The notes under the pieces: model-generated
What the model was told of the DNA's origin: nothing
The model's database searches: none
The model's input: only the letters and a program-made list of their open reading frames with translations
Translations under genes and position numbers: made by a program
In this document: in pieces, positions 54,602-63,572 of the stretch
Numbering within the stretch: the first letter of the stretch is position 1
How the letters are laid out: each line of letters begins with the position of its first letter
Assembly: GCA_017549285.1 (NCBI GenBank)
Contig: JAFYVE010000007.1
Location: 22,579 to 86,578, forward strand
DNA length: 64,000 bases
Origin: Clostridia bacterium
Lineage (GTDB): Bacteria; Bacillota; Clostridia; Oscillospirales; Acutalibacteraceae
Reading direction: 5' to 3'

Positions 54602-54991
54602 TTATTTTTGCTTTTTGCCGTTCTCTCGCTCTTCCGCAAGAACTAAGGCACTCAGTTTTTTTAAGTATTCTATCTCCATTCGAAGTCGCTGATTTTCAGC
54701 AATCAGGTCTTCTTCAACCTGTTTATCCAATTTCGGTGGTCTGCCTTTTCTTGCTCCGGTTGCAGAACTGGCTCTGCCTCGTCTTTCTTTCATAAGACCT
54801 TCGGCTCCTTCTTCCAAGTATATGCGTTCCCACCTATGTAACATTGATGCCGCTGCTGATTCTGATTGTCTTACTAAATCGTACTTGCGTGCAGTTTCTC
54901 GATATCCTAATTGGTGTTCTCGCATATCCATTATAACAGATATTTTGAATTCTGCACTATAATTTTTATTTTTGCTTCCTTTTTTACGCAT
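54602..54991 (-). CDS. IS3-family transposase OrfA (HTH)
   Basis: 130 aa from ATG 54991. HTH_Tnp domain (SAEFKISVIMDMREHQLGYR, then AASMLHRWERIYLEEGAEGL) and a leucine-zipper-like EDLIAENQRLRMEIEYLKKL end. It binds the IS ends; a fusion OrfAB is the active transposase. Near the stop the reverse strand reads CAAAAAG, close to but not the consensus AAAAAAG slippery site, which may limit frameshifting. Confidence 0.9.
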   Translation of the reverse strand: MRKKGSKNKNYSAEFKISVIMDMREHQLGYRETARKYDLVRQSESAAASMLHRWERIYLEEGAEGLMKERRGRASSATGARKGRPPKLDKQVEEDLIAENQRLRMEIEYLKKLSALVLAEERENGKKQK

Positions 54992-55050
54992 AAAAATATG
55001 CACCTCCAAAAGTGTCTAACTTTTGGGGTGCATATCATGAGCCGTCTTTT

Positions 55051-55629
55051 TTATTTTGAGAAATCAATTACTTTCAGACTGTCTTTTATATAAATAAGTC
55101 CTGAGAAAAGTGTAACAAATGCGAGAATCCACATCATTATATTGACTATAAGTGAAAAATACGGTATTTCTGCTGCTAAAAAGACTTGAATTGAAAGAAG
55201 AATAAGAACAATTATTGAAAACACCATCTGCATAACTGTTTTTACTTTACCGTAAATGTTTGCAGGAATAACAAGTCCCTGTGAAGCAGCTGAAATTCTG
55301 ATTGCAGAAATTGCAAATTCACGAGTAAGAATAATAAGCACAACCCAGATGCTGCACATATCAATAAGCATAAGCCCGAGAAGTATTGCAGAAGAAAGGA
55401 TTTTATCAGCAATAGGGTCTGCAATTTTACCGAAATTTGTAATAATATTTCGACTTCTTGCAATTTTTCCGTCTGCAAAATCTGTTATTGCCGCAACTGA
55501 AAAAACAATCAAAGCAAAAATATAATTATAGGAAAGGAAATCAGCAAGAAAAAGAAAAAGAAAAACGGGAGTAAGAATAATTCTTATAACAGTAAGCCTG
55601 TTTGGCAGATTCATATTTATTTTACTCAT
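55051..55629 (-). CDS. pgsA: Phosphatidylglycerophosphate synthase
   Basis: Makes phosphatidylglycerol phosphate from CDP-diacylglycerol and glycerol 3-phosphate. 192 aa, five or six membrane helices; the CDP-alcohol motif is complete: DFADGKIARSRNIITNFGK then IADPIADKIL (DG..AR....G...D...D). ATGA overlap with rimO. Last gene of recA-recX-rimO-pgsA. Confidence 0.94.
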   Translation of the reverse strand: MSKINMNLPNRLTVIRIILTPVFLFLFLADFLSYNYIFALIVFSVAAITDFADGKIARSRNIITNFGKIADPIADKILSSAILLGLMLIDMCSIWVVLIILTREFAISAIRISAASQGLVIPANIYGKVKTVMQMVFSIIVLILLSIQVFLAAEIPYFSLIVNIMMWILAFVTLFSGLIYIKDSLKVIDFSK

Positions 55630-56951
55630 ACTATTTCACCCAAAAGATCATATTCGTTGATATCAAAAATCTCGACATCGACTATGTCCCCTTCGTCATA
55701 ATCACCCTTGCCTGTGAAGTAAACTACGGAGTCAATCTCAGGTGCATCCATCCACGTTCTGCCGAAATAACTGTCGGAGTAACCGTCATATCCTTCTACA
55801 ATACATTTAAGTGTTTTTCCTATAAGCTTTCTCTGTTTGAACTCAAAAATATCATACTGCTGTTCCATAATAACATCGGCACGGTGTTTTCTGAGTTCTT
55901 CATCAACCTGTCCTTCAAATTCAGCGGCAGGCGTTCCTTCTTCTGCAGAATAAGCAAAGCAACCGAGTCTGTCAAACATATTATCATCAATAAACTCAGA
56001 AAGATTATTGAAAGCTTCTTCATCTTCACCGGGGAATCCTGTGATAAATGTTGTTCTGAGAACAACATCAGGAAGTATTTCACGGATTTTATCGATAAGA
56101 TCGGTGAGTGATTCTTTGTCACCCGAACGGTTCATTTTCTTTAAAATACGTGCATCAGCGTGCTGAAGAGGAATATCGAGATAATGAAGAACTTTTGAGC
56201 ATTCAGCCATTGTGACAAGAAGTTCATCTGTAATTCTGTCCGGATAGCAATAAAGCATTCTTATCCACTCAAGGCCATCAATTGCATTGAGTTTTCTGAG
56301 AAGCTCGGGAAGTTTCAGTTCATCATAAAGGTCAAGACCATAACGGGTTGTGTCCTGAGCTACAATAATGATTTCTTTTGTGCCGTCTGCAGCAAGTTTC
56401 TTTGCTTCCTCAATAATTTCTTCCATAGGTCTTGAACGGAATTTACCCCTGATTGCGGGAATTGCACAGTATGTACAACAATTTGAACAACCGTCGGCAA
56501 TTTTAAGATATGCCCAATGCTGAGGTGTTGTAAGAAGTCTTTCACCTTTCATAGGCATATTTTCATTATCAGGATAAACACCGATTGTTTCACCGTTCAT
56601 TACGGAGGTTACTGCTTCAACAATATCCCCGTTTGCACCGAGACCGAGAACTGCATCAACTTCGGGGAATTCCTTGAAAATTTCATCTTTATATCTTTCT
56701 GCAAGGCAACCGGTAACAATAATCCTGCTGATACTTCCCTCATTTTTGAGTTCAATCATTTCAAGTATATTGTCAATTGCCTCTTTTTTTGCATCTTCAA
56801 TGAAACCACAAGTGTTAATAACAACCACATCAGCTTCATAAGCAACATCAACAATGCTGAAACCTGCTTTTTCGATTTTTGAAAGCATCAACTCGGCGTC
56901 GACCTGATTTTTGGGACATCCGAGTGAAATAAAACCAACATTAATACTCAT
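55626..56951 (-). CDS. rimO: Ribosomal protein S12 methylthiotransferase
   Basis: Radical-SAM enzyme that thiomethylates Asp of ribosomal protein S12. 441 aa. MTTase N-domain with VGFISLGCPKNQVDAELM and VVINTCGFIEDAKKEA, the radical-SAM CSNCCTYCAIP, and a C-terminal TRAM domain. ATG 56951 has GAGGAG upstream and overlaps recX by 11 bases; the frame further 5' lies within recX. Confidence 0.94.
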   Translation of the reverse strand: MSINVGFISLGCPKNQVDAELMLSKIEKAGFSIVDVAYEADVVVINTCGFIEDAKKEAIDNILEMIELKNEGSISRIIVTGCLAERYKDEIFKEFPEVDAVLGLGANGDIVEAVTSVMNGETIGVYPDNENMPMKGERLLTTPQHWAYLKIADGCSNCCTYCAIPAIRGKFRSRPMEEIIEEAKKLAADGTKEIIIVAQDTTRYGLDLYDELKLPELLRKLNAIDGLEWIRMLYCYPDRITDELLVTMAECSKVLHYLDIPLQHADARILKKMNRSGDKESLTDLIDKIREILPDVVLRTTFITGFPGEDEEAFNNLSEFIDDNMFDRLGCFAYSAEEGTPAAEFEGQVDEELRKHRADVIMEQQYDIFEFKQRKLIGKTLKCIVEGYDGYSDSYFGRTWMDAPEIDSVVYFTGKGDYDEGDIVDVEIFDINEYDLLGEIV

Positions 56952-57564
56952 TGTGATACTCCTCATCTGATATATATTCTGAAAGGGCTGACCTGATTTC
57001 ACCGTAAGAATAACCGAGTCGCATAAGCCCTGAAATCATCCTTCTTTTATCCTTTTCATTTTCAAAACAGGATGAATATTTTTTTTCTACAATTTCAATA
57101 ATTGCTGATGAAGAATCAGTTTCAAGTTCTGATAAAACCTTATCAATTATTTCACGGTCAATTCCCTTGCCAAAAAGCTCAGTTTTTACACGGGACAGAC
57201 CGTATTTTTTCTTTTGTATGAGTTCCTGAGAATAACGAATAGCAAAATCTTCATCATCAATAAACCCTAATTCCCTACATTTTTCGACAGCATATTGTGA
57301 ACTTTCGGGAGAATGTTTTTTTATAAGTTTTTTATAAAGCTCATCAGCAGAATGAGCCCTCAGGGTTAAAAACCTGAGAGCCTGTGCATATGCTTTTCTT
57401 GAAATTAAAATGAATTTAAGATGTTCAAACTCTTCGTCAGAAACTTCACAGCCGTTCGAATAATCGAGTGAATACCATGTATCAGGATCAACAGTCATTA
57501 CGTATTCATCATCGGCTAAAATTGAAAGTTTACCGCCTTTTGAGGGTTCAATTTTTAAAATCAT
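56941..57564 (-). CDS. recX: Regulatory protein RecX
   Basis: Modulator of RecA filaments, 207 aa. RecX helical repeats are visible in AYAQALRFLTLRAHSADELY, CRELGFIDDEDFAIRYSQEL and LMRLGYSYGEIRSALSEY. Its ATG overlaps the recA stop by one base, consistent with coupled low-level translation. Confidence 0.92.
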   Translation of the reverse strand: MILKIEPSKGGKLSILADDEYVMTVDPDTWYSLDYSNGCEVSDEEFEHLKFILISRKAYAQALRFLTLRAHSADELYKKLIKKHSPESSQYAVEKCRELGFIDDEDFAIRYSQELIQKKKYGLSRVKTELFGKGIDREIIDKVLSELETDSSSAIIEIVEKKYSSCFENEKDKRRMISGLMRLGYSYGEIRSALSEYISDEEYHNEY

Positions 57565-58658
57565 CAGTCGTCATCGTCAACAGTAACATCAAGCTTTGCT
57601 CTTGCTGATGCTACTGACTTGGGTGCTGTAGTTGAGGCTTTGGGAGCTGATTTACTTTCAGCTTCTTCTGCCTGCCCTTTGATTGCGGCGGTAATTTTAG
57701 CTTCAACTTCTGCGGCAAATTCAGGATTCTGCTCAAAATATGTCTTGACATTTTCTCTGCCCTGACCAAGTCTCATATCACCGTAATAGAACCAAGCACC
57801 ACTCTTCTGGATAACATTATACATAACACCGACATCAACCATTTCACCTGTTTTTGAAATACCGGTGCCGTACATAATATCAAATTCTGCAGATTTGAAG
57901 GGAGGAGCAACCTTATTCTTGACAACCTTACATTTTGTTCTTGAACCGAGGATTTCACTGCCTGTACCCTTGATCTGTTCTGATTTTCTTACATCAATTC
58001 TGATTGTTGAATAGAACTTGAGAGCACGTCCGCCTGTTGTGACTTCGGGATTACCGTAAATAACACCGACTTTTTCACGGAGCTGATTGATAAAGATAAC
58101 AAGAGTATTTGACTTTGCAATAGCACCTGTGAGCTTACGGAGAGCCTGTGACATAAGTCTTGCGTGAAGACCTACGTGAGAATCACCCATATCGCCTTCA
58201 ATTTCAGCTTTAGGAACAAGGGCTGCAACTGAGTCAACAACAATAATATCAATAGCACCTGAACGGGCAAGAGCTTCTGTGATTTCAAGAGCCTGTTCAC
58301 CATCATCAGGCTGAGCTACAAGAAGAGAATCAACATCAACACCGAGTGCCTGAGCATAAACGGGATCAAGTGCATGTTCAGCATCAACGAATGCAGCTTC
58401 ACCACCCAATTTCTGAGCTTCTGCAACAACGTGAAGAGCAAGTGTTGTTTTACCTGATGATTCAGGACCGTATATTTCAACTATTCTGCCTCTGGGAAGA
58501 CCGCCGATACCTGTTGCTACGTCAAGTGTAAGCGAACCGGTGGGAATAGCTTCGATATTCATTGTATTATTTTCACCAAGACGCATAACTGCGCCTTTAC
58601 CGTATTTTTTTTCAATCTGAGCAAGAGCTGTTTCAAGAGCTTTCTGCTTATCTGCCAT
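57564..58658 (-). CDS. recA: Recombinase A
   Basis: Strand-exchange and SOS coprotease, 364 aa. Walker [48 protein letters not shown]-type loop and [17 protein letters not shown] are present, with an Ala/Ser/Lys-rich acidic C-terminus ending DDDD. ATG 58658 (MADKQK) with GGAAGG upstream is the family start. The promoter carries a LexA-box-like site. Confidence 0.97.
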   Translation of the reverse strand: MADKQKALETALAQIEKKYGKGAVMRLGENNTMNIEAIPTGSLTLDVATGIGGLPRGRIVEIYGPESSGKTTLALHVVAEAQKLGGEAAFVDAEHALDPVYAQALGVDVDSLLVAQPDDGEQALEITEALARSGAIDIIVVDSVAALVPKAEIEGDMGDSHVGLHARLMSQALRKLTGAIAKSNTLVIFINQLREKVGVIYGNPEVTTGGRALKFYSTIRIDVRKSEQIKGTGSEILGSRTKCKVVKNKVAPPFKSAEFDIMYGTGISKTGEMVDVGVMYNVIQKSGAWFYYGDMRLGQGRENVKTYFEQNPEFAAEVEAKITAAIKGQAEEAESKSAPKASTTAPKSVASARAKLDVTVDDDD

Positions 58659-58685
58659 TTTAATCATCCTTCCGATACTGGTATT

Positions 58686-58732
58686 GCACAAATGTTCGAT
58701 TCAATTATATAACATAAATATGAATTTTGCAA
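58686..58732 (-). promoter_or_regulatory. recA promoter with LexA-box-like site
   Basis: Minus strand TTGCAA (58732-58727), 17-base spacer, TATAAT (58709-58704). Just downstream lies CGAACATTTGTGC (58698-58686), which keeps one perfect CGAACA half of the Gram-positive SOS box CGAACRNRYGTTYG; the other half is imperfect. Confidence 0.55.
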
Positions 58733-58824
58733 GTGATTTTTTTAAATAATTAAATATTTTTTCGGAAATTATCACAGACGAACGAAATTTTTTTAAAAAA
58801 GTTAAAATTATTTTGAAAAAACAC

Positions 58825-58853
58825 TTGCAATCCTCAAATAAATCTGTTACTAT
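58825..58853 (+). promoter_or_regulatory. Promoter for rpmB
   Basis: TTGCAA (58825-58830), 17-base spacer, TACTAT (58848-58853). Gives an ~80-base leader before rpmB. Confidence 0.65.
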
Positions 58854-58883
58854 ATAGTGCGTAAAATAAACTATTTGTTACAA

Positions 58884-58915
58884 GATGAAGTGTTCTGCGT
58901 TAAGCAACACTCATC
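58884..58915 (+). promoter_or_regulatory. Hairpin in the rpmB leader
   Basis: GATG-(A)-AGTGTT pairs with AACACT-CATC around an eleven-base loop that holds a further TGC/GCA pairing choice. It lies directly before AAAAGGAGGTG. Ribosomal-protein leaders often bind their own protein; that is possible here but not shown. Confidence 0.4.
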
Positions 58916-58942
58916 CACACACTAAAAGGAGGTGTATTCCGC

Positions 58943-59131
58943 ATGGCAAAATGTGATATCTGCGGAAAAGATGTAGCTTTCGGTATTAAAGTTTCTCACT
59001 CACACAGAAGAACTAACAGAACCTGGAAGCCCAATGTTATGAAAGTTAAGGCTGTTGTAAACGGCACACCCAAGAGAATTCATGTTTGCAGCCGTTGCCT
59101 TCGTTCAGGCAAGGTTACAAGAGCTGTTTAA
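58943..59131 (+). CDS. rpmB: 50S ribosomal protein L28
   Basis: 62 aa. Zinc-binding (C+) form with CDICGK and CSRCLRSGK, plus SHSHRRTNRTWKPNV typical of L28. AAAGGAGGTG precedes the ATG. Single-gene unit between recA (divergent) and rpiB (convergent). Confidence 0.97.
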   Translation: MAKCDICGKDVAFGIKVSHSHRRTNRTWKPNVMKVKAVVNGTPKRIHVCSRCLRSGKVTRAV

Positions 59132-59152
59132 TTCAGTATCACTTGTAAAATC

Positions 59153-59185
59153 AGAACCGTGTCAGATGACACGGTTCTTTTTTTT
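59153..59185 (+). terminator. Strong intrinsic terminator
   Basis: Perfect twelve-base stem AGAACCGTGTCA/TGACACGGTTCT with a two-base loop and a seven-T run after rpmB. Confidence 0.9.
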
Positions 59186-59188
59186 ATT

Positions 59189-59632
59189 TTACTGTGTGTT
59201 TTCAATATCTGTGATGAGATCAACTCTGCGCTGATGTCTTCCGCCTTCAAATTCTGTGTTAAGAAAAACTTCAACGAGTTCAAGAGCAGCACCTGCACCG
59301 ATTACTCTGGCACCAAGACAAAGAACATTTGCATCATTGTGAAGTCTTGTATATTTAGCGCTGAAATAATCTGAACAGCAGGCTGCACGAATGCCTTTAA
59401 CTTTATTTGCTGCCATTGAAATACCGATACCTGTACCGCAACAAAGAATACCTCTTACACATTCACCCGAAGTTATTTTTTCACAGGTGTTTTTTGCCTG
59501 AACAGGATAATCAGCCGAAGATGCGTCATAAACACCGCAATCCACGTATTCAACACCTTTTTCATCAAGATATTTTCTGATTTCTTCTTTAAGAGGAAAA
59601 CCTGCATGGTCTGATCCGATTGCAATTTTCAT
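59189..59632 (-). CDS. rpiB: Ribose-5-phosphate isomerase B
   Basis: Interconverts ribose 5-phosphate and ribulose 5-phosphate. 147 aa with IGSDHAGFPLKEEIRKYL, DYPVQAKNTCE, and the catalytic-Cys block GILCCGTGIGISMAANKVKG; HNDANVLCLGARVIG near the C-terminus. Its ATG is close behind the tsaB stop. Confidence 0.94.
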   Translation of the reverse strand: MKIAIGSDHAGFPLKEEIRKYLDEKGVEYVDCGVYDASSADYPVQAKNTCEKITSGECVRGILCCGTGIGISMAANKVKGIRAACCSDYFSAKYTRLHNDANVLCLGARVIGAGAALELVEVFLNTEFEGGRHQRRVDLITDIENTQ

Positions 59633-59634
59633 TT

Positions 59635-60339
59635 TTACTGCTCCTTTTTCTTTTTGAGTTCCCTTTCAGCCTGAGAAAGTCTGAGATAAGACGGAACAAG
59701 CTCATCGGGTGTTTTTATATTATCATTATTTTCAAGCCGTTCTGCCGCTATAAAAGCAACAGAAGAGGCTCTCTGAAACTTTATCAGAGAAGATGCTTTT
59801 CTGATTTCAGGAAGTTTATCTGAAAGATATTTATAAGAAATATCAGCACCGTCACCGATAAGGATTATTTTTTCATTATATGCTTTAAGAGTTTCACAAA
59901 GCGAATCGAGTGAAACAGCATCGTCTTCAGTAAGACGAGTTATTTTACCATTTGCACATCTGAACAAGGCACAGTAAACCTGATTACATCTGGCATCCAT
60001 AACTGAAACAGAAAGACAATCCGTGTCAATAAGAGGATAAGCTATTGCTTCAAGAGTTGAAACGGGAACACATTTTATCCCGGACGGTTGGGCAATACCC
60101 TTTGCAGTTGCAACACCTATTCTGACGCCTGTGAATGAACCGGGTCCGTTTGTTACAGAAACTGCATCAAGGTCAGAAACAGCAATACCGGAACCTTCAA
60201 CAGCATTTTTTATAAGTGAGAGCAATGTAACGGAATGTGTAAGACCTACATTGAGAAATGATTCTGAAAGAAGTTTTCCGTCTTTGACTACTGCAGCTGA
60301 TGCCGATATTGCTGAGCTGTCTATACCGAGAATTACCAT
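59635..60339 (-). CDS. tsaB: tRNA t6A synthesis protein TsaB
   Basis: TsaD partner in threonylcarbamoyl transfer to tRNA. 234 aa, ASKHA fold: ILGIDSSAISASAAVVKDG, NGPGSFTGVRIGVATAKGIA and VMDARCNQVYCALFR. It overlaps tsaE by seven bases. Confidence 0.92.
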   Translation of the reverse strand: MVILGIDSSAISASAAVVKDGKLLSESFLNVGLTHSVTLLSLIKNAVEGSGIAVSDLDAVSVTNGPGSFTGVRIGVATAKGIAQPSGIKCVPVSTLEAIAYPLIDTDCLSVSVMDARCNQVYCALFRCANGKITRLTEDDAVSLDSLCETLKAYNEKIILIGDGADISYKYLSDKLPEIRKASSLIKFQRASSVAFIAAERLENNDNIKTPDELVPSYLRLSQAERELKKKKEQ

Positions 60340-60764
60340 CTTCCGTCACCTCCGAAAACTGTTATTGTGCGTTCATTATCTTTTTCTCCACGTAAAAATT
60401 CAACTGTTATTGTGTTTTCGGGAAGAACATTTTCAATATTTTCACTCCACTCAATGAAAAGAATGCTGTTTTCATTAAGGTAATCAAAAAATCCGGTTGA
60501 ATAGAGTGAATCCCAGCTTTCAACACGATACATATCAAAATGATAGACATTGAATTTACCGCCATAATCATTTACTATTGAAAATGTGGGACTGCTTACA
60601 TCGCAGTCAATACCGAGCACCTGAGCACAGCCACGGACAAAAACCGTTTTCCCCATACCCATTCCGCCTTTGAATGCCACAACATCACCACCGTGAAGTT
60701 CTTTGGCAAATTCTTCTGCAAAATTCAGGGTATCTGCTTCGGAAAAAGAATTGAAATTAATCAT
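60333..60764 (-). CDS. tsaE: tRNA t6A synthesis ATPase TsaE
   Basis: P-loop protein that regulates the TsaB-TsaD complex. 143 aa. Walker A in KGGMGMGKTVFVRGCAQ, SPTFSIVNDYGG and FDMYRV are diagnostic, plus ILFIEWSENI. First gene of tsaE-tsaB-rpiB. A canonical tsaD is not next to it; the homologue at 3842 is the only one in the window. Confidence 0.94.
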   Translation of the reverse strand: MINFNSFSEADTLNFAEEFAKELHGGDVVAFKGGMGMGKTVFVRGCAQVLGIDCDVSSPTFSIVNDYGGKFNVYHFDMYRVESWDSLYSTGFFDYLNENSILFIEWSENIENVLPENTITVEFLRGEKDNERTITVFGGDGRW

Positions 60765-60795
60765 AATTAATACTTTCTGCCTTTATAAATAGTAC

Positions 60796-60824
60796 TTGAA
60801 AAAAAGAAACATTAAAGTTATAAT
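60796..60824 (+). promoter_or_regulatory. Promoter for the FtsW/RodA gene
   Basis: TTGAAA (60796-60801), 17-base spacer, TATAAT (60819-60824). Confidence 0.75.
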
Positions 60825-60856
60825 ATATATAACGAATTATACAGGATGTTCATTAT

Positions 60857-62032
60857 ATGAATAAGATTATATCACAGATTAAAACCTTTATCAAGGAAAC
60901 TGATAAATTTTTATTATTTTTATCGGTTATTATTTCGGTTTTCGGAATTCTGCTTGTATCAAGTGCAACAGGAACAGGTATCGGTTCATTTTCACGTGAC
61001 GGAAAAGTTATGATAATTGCAGTCATAATCGGTCTTGTAATGGCTCTTATTATTTCCGTTATTGATTATAATTTTATAGTAAGAATGTGGCCTGTAATTG
61101 CAGGAGTATGCATAGCTCTGATGCTGTTGTTGTTTATTCCGGGTGTCGGTGTAGGACCACCGTCAAGACCCGATGTAAAAACGTGGATTGTTATAGGCAG
61201 TTCAGGTCTTTACTTTCAGCCGTCGGAACTTGTTAAAATCGGATTCATTATAACATTTACTGTTCACATTGATACGGTAAGAGATGAACTCAACTCTCTT
61301 AAAAATGTTATTTTTCTATGTATTCACGCCGCAATTCCCATTCTTCTTGTTCTTGTCAGCGGTGATATGGGTAGCGCTCTGATATTTATACTTATTTTCA
61401 TTGTAATGCTTTTTGCAGCTGAACTCAAATTCAGTTATTTTGCATTAGGCGCAGGTCTTGTACTTGCCGCATTACCACTTGCGTGGAACTTTGTTCTTTC
61501 AAGCATTCAGAAAGACAGAATTCTTGCACTTATTCACCCTGAAGAATATCCCGATATTATTTATCAACAGGAACAGGGATTAAGAGCAATAAAAAACGGC
61601 GGAATTTTCGGTCAGGGGCTTTATAAAGGCGAATATACTCAGGGCGGAGTTGTTCCCGAAAGCGAAAATGATATGATTTTCTCTGTTATAGGTGAAGAAT
61701 TCGGGCTTATCGGTTGTCTGCTTACACTTGCAGTATTTGTTATTCTTGTTTTCAGAATTATAAATATCGGTAAAAAATCAAACGACAGAACTGTATTTCT
61801 GCTTTGTACAGGTGTTGCATCTATGATTGCTTCGCAGCTTATTGTCAACATAGGAATGTGTCTGAAACTGTTGCCCGTTATCGGTATCACACTTCCGTTC
61901 CTGAGTGCAGGCGGTTCATCAAATCTTTGTATTTATATTGCAATCGGTCTTATTCTGAGTCTTTCGAGGTACACTTCCGAAAAAGAAATCGTAAACTTCA
62001 GGTTTAAAAATATCAGTACACCGTTTGATTGA
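60857..62032 (+). CDS. FtsW/RodA/SpoVE-family peptidoglycan polymerase
   Basis: SEDS glycosyltransferase, 391 aa with about ten membrane helices. Seen: LYFQPSELVKIGFIITF, SGDMGSALIFILIF, QGLRAIKNGGIFGQGLYKGE and LPFLSAGGSSNLCIYIAIGL. It is closer to RodA-type in ending, but FtsW, RodA and SpoVE cannot be separated with confidence here, and no partner PBP adjoins. Confidence 0.88.
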   Translation: MNKIISQIKTFIKETDKFLLFLSVIISVFGILLVSSATGTGIGSFSRDGKVMIIAVIIGLVMALIISVIDYNFIVRMWPVIAGVCIALMLLLFIPGVGVGPPSRPDVKTWIVIGSSGLYFQPSELVKIGFIITFTVHIDTVRDELNSLKNVIFLCIHAAIPILLVLVSGDMGSALIFILIFIVMLFAAELKFSYFALGAGLVLAALPLAWNFVLSSIQKDRILALIHPEEYPDIIYQQEQGLRAIKNGGIFGQGLYKGEYTQGGVVPESENDMIFSVIGEEFGLIGCLLTLAVFVILVFRIINIGKKSNDRTVFLLCTGVASMIASQLIVNIGMCLKLLPVIGITLPFLSAGGSSNLCIYIAIGLILSLSRYTSEKEIVNFRFKNISTPFD

Positions 62033-62058
62033 TATAAGAAATGAAAGGAAGAGGAAAA

Positions 62059-63486
62059 ATGAAAAATCTTTATCTTGACACAAAGAAACAAATCTATCGT
62101 GCAACATCGGTTATGTTCATTGTTCAGCTTTTCGGTGCACTTGGTGCAGGTTTCTTCTTTGTAATACAGAACTTATTTCAGACATATCATATGCTTGGTG
62201 CAACAGGTGCAGAAAATGAACCTGCATTATGGTTCATCCTTTTCTGGGCAACAGACTTCTTCTTTGTAGCTCTTGCAGTGGTTGTATCTTATCTTATAGC
62301 AGGTATTCCCGCAATAGCACCGTCTCTTGCATTGTCTGTATATTTCTGTCATTTTACCGAGGCTTCGGCAAGCGCTGAGAATATGTATGCCTGCTTCTTT
62401 GCAACACCTGCAAATTACCAGAATGCAACTGCTATAGGCTACATGGGTTATCTCATAATGGCTGTTTTCCTTGCACTCGGAATAAAACTTCTTTATGGTG
62501 GCTGGGACAGGGCAAAAATCAGCATAGGCAACGGAATAGACAAACTTATCGCTAAAATAAGAAACAAAATCAAGGCTATTCCTGAAGACCTGAAAGGCAT
62601 TACTGTTATTGAAGGTGTTGACCTTATTGTAATGGTACTTATCATTCCCGTTGCTGTTTGTGCACTTACATTCATTTTTGTAAAATACGGCATTGAACTC
62701 CCCTTCGGTGCTCTTGCAGAAACACTTAAAAATGTACTTACAGACGTATCAAACACAAATGTGATTGTTGCAGCACTTATTATGGGACTTATGGTCGGCT
62801 TTGATACAATCGGACCTGTTTCACTTGCAGCTTTTTCAGTTGCAACAGCGTCTTATCTTGCAACAGGCAACGCACAGCTTATTACAATATATTCAGTGTG
62901 CTTCATCACAATAGGTTGGACTGCATTTTTCGGTATTCTCAACTGCAAACTCTTCAAAAAGGGCGGAAAAACAAACACAGACGATTTTAACCTTGCAACA
63001 ACCGGCCCTATCAATGCATTTTTTGAAAATATAAAGCTCACAATTGCCCCTTCAATGCCTATAGCAATGAGAAGTCCGTTTACTGTTATTCCCGGACTTA
63101 TGGCAGGGTCTGCCGTGGGCGGTGTTCTGACTGCAGTATTCGGAATTGTTAACACAGCTTACACAGACGGAAGTCTTCCGAAATATGCAACAGGTAATTA
63201 TACATACGGTGCTGTTGACTACACATATTCCGAGCTTTTTGAAGCAGGTGAAATTTACATGAGTTTCACACTTCCTCTGCGTTCGGGTGATTTTCTGACC
63301 TGCAGACTTCCCCTCTTCTTTATAATTCTTGCAAGTGCATTTATAGGTGGTCTTGTTATTATGGGACTCAGAGAGCTTGAATACAAAATTCTTTCAAAGA
63401 AAGACTGTTACTTCTATACAGACGGTGACATCGTCCTTGAAATGAGAGATTTCGGAAAGAAAATCAAAGAATCACTTAAAAAGTAA
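62059..63486 (+). CDS. PTS fructose-type EIIC homologue
   Basis: 475 aa, about ten membrane helices. Resembles the EIIC of fructose PTS permeases: ADFFFVALAVVVSYLI-like start region, LMVGFDTIGPVSLAAFSVAT and SMPIAMRSPFTVIPGLMAGS followed by AVGGVLTAVFG. No EIIA/EIIB domain or gene is beside it, so it is an orphan permease and its substrate is open. ATG 62059 has GGAAG seven bases upstream; an in-frame ATG 18 bases earlier is weaker. Confidence 0.78.
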   Translation: MKNLYLDTKKQIYRATSVMFIVQLFGALGAGFFFVIQNLFQTYHMLGATGAENEPALWFILFWATDFFFVALAVVVSYLIAGIPAIAPSLALSVYFCHFTEASASAENMYACFFATPANYQNATAIGYMGYLIMAVFLALGIKLLYGGWDRAKISIGNGIDKLIAKIRNKIKAIPEDLKGITVIEGVDLIVMVLIIPVAVCALTFIFVKYGIELPFGALAETLKNVLTDVSNTNVIVAALIMGLMVGFDTIGPVSLAAFSVATASYLATGNAQLITIYSVCFITIGWTAFFGILNCKLFKKGGKTNTDDFNLATTGPINAFFENIKLTIAPSMPIAMRSPFTVIPGLMAGSAVGGVLTAVFGIVNTAYTDGSLPKYATGNYTYGAVDYTYSELFEAGEIYMSFTLPLRSGDFLTCRLPLFFIILASAFIGGLVIMGLRELEYKILSKKDCYFYTDGDIVLEMRDFGKKIKESLKK

Positions 63487-63499
63487 ACAGAAATAATTA

Positions 63500-63530
63500 T
63501 TCCCTCTCAGGTTGAGAGGGAATTTTTTTT
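63500..63530 (+). terminator. Strong intrinsic terminator
   Basis: Ten-base stem TTCCCTCTCA/TGAGAGGGAA, three-base loop, eight T, after the PTS-type gene. Confidence 0.9.
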
Positions 63531-63572
63531 ATAAACAATAATTTATCAGTGACGTTAAATTAAAAATTACAA

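Larger units (their letters stand above)
53731..55037 (-). mobile_element. IS3-family insertion sequence (IS150-like), 1307 bp
   Basis: Ends TGAAGTGAACCCC and CATATCA; the inverted repeats agree over most of ~25 bases (left TGAAGTGAACCCC then AAAGTTTAGACA; right, inverted, TGATATGCACCCC then AAAAGTTAGACA). Flanked by a 3-bp duplication TGA (53728-53730, 55038-55040). Encodes OrfA and OrfB. Terminal TG..CA and 3-bp duplication fit IS3. It disrupts no gene. Confidence 0.92.
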
